64,000 nucleotides of DNA from an uncultured Pseudomonadota bacterium (GTDB lineage: Bacteria; Pseudomonadota; Gammaproteobacteria; Steroidobacterales; Steroidobacteraceae), in NCBI GenBank assembly GCA_946479515.1, contig CAMLGF010000015.1, forward strand, positions 1 through 64,000, in the 5' to 3' direction. The notes under the pieces are model-generated. The model saw only the letters and a list, made by a program, of their open reading frames with translations. It did no database searches and had not been told where the DNA came from. Below are positions 59,678 through 64,000 of this stretch, in pieces (the stretch's first letter is position 1; each line of letters starts with the position of its first letter). The position numbers and the translations under genes are program-made.

Positions 59678-60027
59678 AGAGCACCACCCGTAAGCCCCGT
59701 CGAAAGAGTGATCCCCGTCTTGCCGATACGCGAGTGATCGCCGGCAGCGGCAACGTTTTCATCGATCTGGGATTCGATGAAGCCGAGGCGCGTGTGATGG
59801 CTTTGCGCGTGGAGCTGATGATGCGGCTACGTGAACGGCTGCAGGAGAAGGGTTACACGCAGGTCGAAGCCGCCAAACATCTGGGCATGACCCAGCCCCG
59901 AGTGTCGGCCCTGCTCAAGGGCGCTTGGAAAGACTTCAGCATGGACATGTTACTGACGATTGCGACTCGTGCGGGCCTCAAGCCGGAGTTACATCTCGCC
60001 GCTGCGGAGAAAAGGCGCGCGGCCTGA
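59674..60027 (+). CDS. XRE-family antitoxin
   Basis: A 117-residue protein with an XRE helix-turn-helix in its C-terminal half (LRERLQEKGYTQVEAAKHLGMTQPRVSALLKGAWKDFSMDMLLTIATRAGL). It overlaps the toxin gene by ATGA. It should neutralise the RelE-like toxin and repress the operon through the palindrome at 59294. Confidence 0.88.
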   Translation: MKSTTRKPRRKSDPRLADTRVIAGSGNVFIDLGFDEAEARVMALRVELMMRLRERLQEKGYTQVEAAKHLGMTQPRVSALLKGAWKDFSMDMLLTIATRAGLKPELHLAAAEKRRAA

Positions 60028-60043
60028 GTCTCAGGTCCCGACG

Positions 60044-60062
60044 ACCTGGCATATGTCCAGGT
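60044..60062. repeat. Anticodon-arm-like site ACCTGG-CATATGT-CCAGGT
   Basis: Third extra copy of the ACCTGG-N7-CCAGGT geometry, 20 bp before R element copy B. A further hairpin CGCAAGAA/TTCTTGCG (60070-60077 and 60087-60094) lies beside it, and CAGGTCCCG (60032) pairs with CGGGACCTG (60104), so the segment can fold into a multi-branched structure. Confidence 0.55.
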
Positions 60063-60081
60063 GGTTTTGCGCAAGAAAAAG

Positions 60082-60192
60082 CCAGGTTCTTGCGGGAGTT
60101 TTGCGGGACCTGGTCCTGCTTCGTCGTGCTCAGTCGTGACAATTGCAACGGATGCCATGCGAGCTCGCGATTTTTGACCCAACAAAATCGAC
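60082..60192. repeat. R element, copy B (111 bp)
   Basis: Ungapped match to 58831-58941 with 8 differences. It ends in the third integrase scrap at 60189-60209, so it marks the distal end of the second island remnant. Confidence 0.75.
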
Positions 60193-60209
60193 AACAGCTA
60201 GGCGCGGTT
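60189..60209 (-). other. Third integrase 3'-end scrap
   Basis: Twenty of 21 bases match the integrase remnant at 59043-59063 (CGACAACAGCT, one change, then GGCGCGGTT). The change turns the Lys codon into a stop. It shares the CTG Leu codon with the second remnant rather than the CTA of the intact integrase. It ends 1 bp before the stop codon of the host gene at 60211. Confidence 0.5.
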
Positions 60210-60210
60210 T

Positions 60211-61269
60211 TCACCGCCGCGCCAGCATCAGCGCCCCGACCAGACACAGACTGAACCACGCGCCTTCCAGCGTGCTGGTCACACCGGTGGCAAACGGCCC
60301 GAGCAGCCCGAGCTGCAAGTGCGTACCGGGAAAACCTTCCGCGAGCAGCGAGAGGCTGCCGCCGAACAGGCGACCTCCGGTCGCGGCAATGACCAGCCCG
60401 GCCAACGCGCCCAGCGCCGCGGCCAGGAATGCATGGCGCTGAAGACTGCGGCGAGCGGCGAAACGCCGCGCCAGGTCATCCGCGAGTCCGACGGCGGCGC
60501 CGAGCAGCAGGCCTTCGAGAGCGCCGGTGATGTCGCGGGGCGCATGGCCGAACAGCAGCATGAAAGCGTCCTGCCCGATCAGTTTGCCGAACGCGCCCAC
60601 GAGCAGACCGCCGGCCGCGCCGCCCAAGAGCCCTGCGAAAGCGAACGTGCGCGCGAGCAGCCGCGCAATCGCGATGCCGCTGATGACTCCTGCAGCGCCG
60701 ATCAAACAGAGCAACGTTGCCAGGGCCACGAGCACCAGCAGCGTGGACAAGGTTCCGACGCCGGTTTGCGGCGCATGGCTTGCGGCGGCGAAGCCGAACG
60801 CGAGGCCGCCGAGCACACCGCCAATGCCGGCGCCGGTCATTCCCGCGCCGAGGGTCAGCCGGCACTGGCGCCAGTCGTAAGTGCGGGCCGTCGGGTCCGC
60901 CTGCGATGCGGGGGCCAGGTTCTGCGCCACGGGGGCGGCAGCGTCGTGGGAGACGCACTGGACGGCCGCGATGAAGCGATACCCGTGTTTGGGAATGGTC
61001 TCGATCAGGCGCGGTTGCGAGGCGCTGTCGCCCAACTGCCGCCGCAAGGTCCTGACACACTGCGTCAGCACCTCGTCGGTGACCGGAATGCCGCGCCAGA
61101 CTTCCTGCAGGAAGCGCTCTTTGCTGAGCAGCATGCCCGGGTGCTGCAGCAGCAGCAGCAGTGCGTCGAAGTAACGGCTGTTGAGCTCGATCGGCGACTC
61201 CCCGGCAAACAGGCGCCGCTCGTGCGGGTCGAGGCTGAATCTGTCGAATTGGTAGCGACGAACGGTCAT
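60211..61269 (-). CDS. CadC-like winged-helix protein with polytopic membrane domain
   Basis: A 352-residue protein. Residues 1-105 form an OmpR/CadC-type winged helix (YQFDRFSLDPHERRLFAGESPIELNSRYFDALLLLLQHPGMLLSKERFLQEVWRG, then RRQLGDSASQPRLIETIPKHGYRF). The rest contains about seven glycine-rich hydrophobic segments (GGVLGGLAFGFAAA, LLVLVALATLLCLIGAAGVISGIAIA, and so on). Typical CadC proteins have one TM and a periplasmic sensor; here the sensor is a polytopic membrane domain. It probably senses a membrane or ion signal and binds DNA directly. Confidence 0.8.
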   Translation of the reverse strand: MTVRRYQFDRFSLDPHERRLFAGESPIELNSRYFDALLLLLQHPGMLLSKERFLQEVWRGIPVTDEVLTQCVRTLRRQLGDSASQPRLIETIPKHGYRFIAAVQCVSHDAAAPVAQNLAPASQADPTARTYDWRQCRLTLGAGMTGAGIGGVLGGLAFGFAAASHAPQTGVGTLSTLLVLVALATLLCLIGAAGVISGIAIARLLARTFAFAGLLGGAAGGLLVGAFGKLIGQDAFMLLFGHAPRDITGALEGLLLGAAVGLADDLARRFAARRSLQRHAFLAAALGALAGLVIAATGGRLFGGSLSLLAEGFPGTHLQLGLLGPFATGVTSTLEGAWFSLCLVGALMLARR

Positions 61270-61352
61270 TCAGCCCTTCCTCAGACTTTGCTCATGTCAT
61301 CCGGCGCGAGCGGCGCCAGCATGACTGCGCCATTATTACCGGAGGACGGCGC

Positions 61353-61829
61353 ATGACAACCGCACACGACAAGCCCAAACGATTCAGCAGGTGGACCGTC
61401 GAAATCAAGGTCTGGAAGATTCTGGCGGCGCTGGTGATTCTGCCGATTCTCGTGCTGTGGTTCAGGGTCGTGCACCAGGACGACGAGATCCTGGCACTGG
61501 TCCGCAACGAGGTGGCCACGGACGGAGCGGGCCAGCGCATCTGGGCGGGTAGCTTCGTCAATACCAACGAAAAGCCCTTGCGCGACGTCGGGGTGACGGT
61601 GGAATTTCTCGACGGTCAGAATCGCCGGGTCGGCAAGGCGGAAGCGCAAACCGATGAGCTGACGTCCCGGGGCCGATTGGAGTTGCTGGCGCCGCTCACG
61701 CGCGATGCGGCCAGGCTGCGCATCTACTCGGTGCAGTGGCGGATGGACGGCAGGGGAGTGCTGATGGGCCCGTTCCGCGAGCCGTGGGAATTCGGCTACC
61801 TGATGGCGGACCCTGACGCCGGCCGCTGA
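61353..61829 (+). CDS. Single-TM anchored protein of unknown function
   Basis: A 158-residue protein with an N-terminal TM (about 21-40, IKVWKILAALVILPILVLWF) and an extracytoplasmic beta domain (WAGSFVNTNEKPLRDVGVTVEFLDGQNRRVGKAEAQTDELTSRGRLELLAP) resembling FxLYD/DUF3426-type beta-sandwiches. Its stop codon abuts the convergent neighbour's stop. Confidence 0.65.
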   Translation: MTTAHDKPKRFSRWTVEIKVWKILAALVILPILVLWFRVVHQDDEILALVRNEVATDGAGQRIWAGSFVNTNEKPLRDVGVTVEFLDGQNRRVGKAEAQTDELTSRGRLELLAPLTRDAARLRIYSVQWRMDGRGVLMGPFREPWEFGYLMADPDAGR

Positions 61830-63920
61830 CTAGCGCTTCGACGGACGATTGCCGTCGCCGTGGCGTTGCGGCCGCGGTTCCGCCGGGCTCGGCCGCTCCG
61901 AACGGCTGGGCTGCGGCTGCGAACGTTCGCGCGGCGGCTCCGCTCGCGGCCGTTCGAGGCGCGGCGGCGTGCGTTCGACGCGCGGCTGCGGTCTTTCGCT
62001 GCGGGGCGGCTCGATGCGCCGCTGCTCGATCCGGGGCTGCGCCCGTTCCACCTGCCGTTCGCGCGCCGATTGCCGCTCGCGTTGCTCGAGCTGTCGCGCC
62101 ACCGCCTCGCGCACCGCATCCCGGGTGCGCAGCGGCTGCTGGCTGTACTGCGGATACGGATTGCGCGGTTCGGTCTGTGCATCGCGCTCGCGACGGTCTT
62201 CGCGCGCGGGGCGGTCGTCACGCGCCGGGCGATCCGTGCGCTCGCTCTGCTCGCGCAGGCGACCCGGCAGCGTGCGCTGCTCGCTGGGCGAATGGCGCGC
62301 GGGCGGCGCGCTGTCCGATGACGAACGCGCATTGTCCTGGCGATCGCCGCGCGGCGGGCGGTCGGTGCGCGGGCGCGGTGCGGCGTCCGCGTAAATCTCG
62401 CGTGCGCCGGGGCTGCGATCCTGCAGTCGCGGAATGCGCGGCGACGCGGTCTGGCCCGACTGCGGCTGCTGATACGCCGCGTCGCGTCCCACGGGGCGGC
62501 GGGCGAAGCGCGCCGACACCGGCGGTGGCTCGCGTTTCACGATCACCTGGCGGGCGGCGGTGGCCGCGGAAATGCGCGGATGGCTGCGCACGACGCCGCC
62601 GAAGCGGCTGTCTCGCGCCGGCGCGAGCCGCGCCGAGTTGTCGTGACCGGCCATCTCGCGCTCGTTGAAACGCACGCGTCGCTCGCCGACGCGCTGCGCG
62701 CGCGTGAACGAGGCGCGCGCCACCGATGTGATGGCATCGGGCACCGAGCGATTGCGGTAATCGCGATAGTCGTGCCTCGCGCCGCGGCGCTCGAAGACTT
62801 CGCGCACGTGCGAGCGGGCGATGTACCGGGCGTTCGCGAAGTTCACGCGCTCCCAGTAGTGCCGGCTGAAGCGGCGCCACGGCACATACACGTCGCGCGG
62901 ACCGAGCGGCACCCAGGACACATAGCTGCCGCGCATGCCCACCCAGCCGACCAGCGCCGGCGCATACACGGCGCGCACGTGCCGCGGACCAGGAACCCAG
63001 CACCAGCGATTGCGGATGTGCGCCCACCGGCCATAGTGGAACGGCGCGTAACCCCAGGGAGAGTCGTCGATCCAGGTCCAGCCCCAGGGTGACACCCAGA
63101 CCCAGCGGCCGAAGCGATATGGCGACCAACCGACGACCACGTGCGTGGGCGTCCAGACGTAGCCGTACTCCGCCTCGGTGCTCCAGGTGCCATATTCATC
63201 GAGATCGTCGTAGCCGGTGACCTCAGGGGAAACGTACTCGGCCGTGCGCGACGTGGCGACGCGCTCGCCACGATGCTCGCGCTCCATGCTCCACTCGTCG
63301 AAATCGTCCGGCGGCCCGAGCGTGGCCGTGTCCGCGACCAGCTCGGCGACGCCGCGGAAGGTCACCGCCTGGCCGGGATGCACCAGCAGGTTGGTGGCGG
63401 GGCCATTGGCCTCGGCTTCGCCATCGCCGATCTTGACCGTGGTGGCGTCACCCGCATCGTTCACCTCGATGCGATAGCTGCCAGGGCGCAGGATGGCGAG
63501 CGCGATGTTGGGTGTGTCGATTTCGATCTGCTCGCGGCCGTCGAGCGCGCGCACGTCGAGAATCATCGTGCCCGCGGTCATGCGCATCTGGACGGTGTCG
63601 TCGCCCAGGTCGAGAAAGGAGAACCCCGTGGCGCCGTCGAGGCGGATCGCCGATTGGCTGACCTGGATCTCGGCGCGCGCGCCGTTCTCGGTCCACAGCT
63701 TGTCGCCGGTGGTGAGCGGCCGGTTCAGCAGGGCGGGCGCCCAGTCCTGTTCGCCGGCCGGCTGCAGGGACACATCGCCGCTGATATAGGCCAGGCGCGC
63801 GGCGCGGTCCGGTGGATCCGATTCCGGCAGGTCGGTGTCGGCGGGCTCCTGCGCCCAGGCCAGGCCGAGCACCAGGGGGAGCAGCAGCGCGGTGACGAAC
63901 CGGAGTGGATGGCGTGCCAT
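61830..63920 (-). CDS. Exported FecR/DUF6600-like protein with Arg-rich tail
   Basis: A 696-residue protein. Signal peptide about 1-23 (ends GLAWAQ), a FecR-like beta domain (about 45-190, LAYISGDVSLQPAGEQDW...GYR-IEV...HPGQAVTFRG), then a Trp/Tyr-rich DUF6600-like segment (about 235-350, YGTWSTEAEYGYVWTPTHV, RFGRWVWVSPWGWTWIDDSPWGYAPFHYGRW). The tail (about 470-696) is extremely rich in Arg, Pro, Glu and Gln and is probably disordered. The function is unknown; FecR here is not tied to an iron sigma factor. Confidence 0.75.
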   Translation of the reverse strand: MARHPLRFVTALLLPLVLGLAWAQEPADTDLPESDPPDRAARLAYISGDVSLQPAGEQDWAPALLNRPLTTGDKLWTENGARAEIQVSQSAIRLDGATGFSFLDLGDDTVQMRMTAGTMILDVRALDGREQIEIDTPNIALAILRPGSYRIEVNDAGDATTVKIGDGEAEANGPATNLLVHPGQAVTFRGVAELVADTATLGPPDDFDEWSMEREHRGERVATSRTAEYVSPEVTGYDDLDEYGTWSTEAEYGYVWTPTHVVVGWSPYRFGRWVWVSPWGWTWIDDSPWGYAPFHYGRWAHIRNRWCWVPGPRHVRAVYAPALVGWVGMRGSYVSWVPLGPRDVYVPWRRFSRHYWERVNFANARYIARSHVREVFERRGARHDYRDYRNRSVPDAITSVARASFTRAQRVGERRVRFNEREMAGHDNSARLAPARDSRFGGVVRSHPRISAATAARQVIVKREPPPVSARFARRPVGRDAAYQQPQSGQTASPRIPRLQDRSPGAREIYADAAPRPRTDRPPRGDRQDNARSSSDSAPPARHSPSEQRTLPGRLREQSERTDRPARDDRPAREDRRERDAQTEPRNPYPQYSQQPLRTRDAVREAVARQLEQRERQSARERQVERAQPRIEQRRIEPPRSERPQPRVERTPPRLERPRAEPPRERSQPQPSRSERPSPAEPRPQRHGDGNRPSKR

Positions 63921-64000
63921 GGGCCCATCTTAGGAAGGCCCTCTGAACCCTTCCTGAATGGCGCCGGCCGGATGAGCAACAGGCGGTGGATCCGCGAAAT

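Noticed and set aside
59978..60259. Minus-strand ORF across R element copy B
   Set aside because: A similar reading exists at copy A but is interrupted; similarity follows the DNA repeat rather than a conserved protein frame.

Overview
High-GC proteobacterial chromosome segment. Two large TonB-dependent receptors, a GH51 arabinofuranosidase, a CE1-type esterase, a LigM-type aryl O-demethylase and a tRNA gene with encoded CCA suggest a plant-polymer-degrading bacterium. A gammaproteobacterium near Xanthomonadales/Steroidobacterales is my best guess; this is inference, since no marker gene is present.

Region 1 (1-7779) looks like hydroxycinnamate and methoxyaromatic catabolism. It holds an ACMSD-type amidohydrolase (cut by the window edge), a feruloyl-CoA-synthetase-like ligase, an aromatic-acid MFS carrier and a LysR regulator. 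Divergent from the LysR gene is an operon for tetrahydrofolate-dependent O-demethylation (purU, ligM-like, metF-like). Region 2 (7794-21247) looks like hemicellulose use: GH51, TonB receptor plus flavin halogenase, CE1 feruloyl/acetylxylan-type esterase, an IclR regulator, then a beta-helix lipoprotein plus second TonB receptor. Together they make a plausible chain: release ferulate and arabinose from feruloylated arabinoxylan, activate ferulate, demethylate the resulting vanillate and handle the methyl group through folate.

Region 3 (21321-35029) is mixed housekeeping and signalling: a GAF-GAF-PAS protein, a DegS-like protease, tag, an MscS channel, an MBL lipoprotein, a TRIC channel, a GyrI-like protein, MFS, a glutamine amidotransferase, a GST and a hybrid histidine kinase. 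Region 4 (35036-42054) is a tightly overlapping minus-strand operon: P450, methyltransferase, 5-oxoprolinase-like hydantoinase (frameshifted) and an MHS-family transporter.

Region 5 (42822-60209) is a genomic island in tRNA-Arg(ACG). The tyrosine integrase abuts the tRNA, and a 52-bp direct repeat starting exactly at the anticodon loop marks the far end at 58985-59036. Cargo: an AlpA-like factor, orphan mobC, two orphan FtsX/MacB-type permeases, a Fic protein with an AbiEi-like N-terminus, HNH and PIN-like nucleases, two unrecognised proteins, and a 1449-residue NACHT-type NTPase with a C-terminal PD-(D/E)XK-like nuclease. Beyond the far repeat lies the remnant of a second, related island: an integrase 3' end differing only synonymously in its aligned codons, a RelE/XRE toxin-antitoxin pair, a second copy of the 111-bp terminal element and a third integrase scrap. 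ACCTGG-N7-CCAGGT sites resembling the tRNA anticodon arm recur through this end.

Region 6 (60211-63920) returns to host-like genes: a CadC-type winged-helix membrane protein, a small membrane-anchored protein and a FecR/DUF6600-like exported protein.
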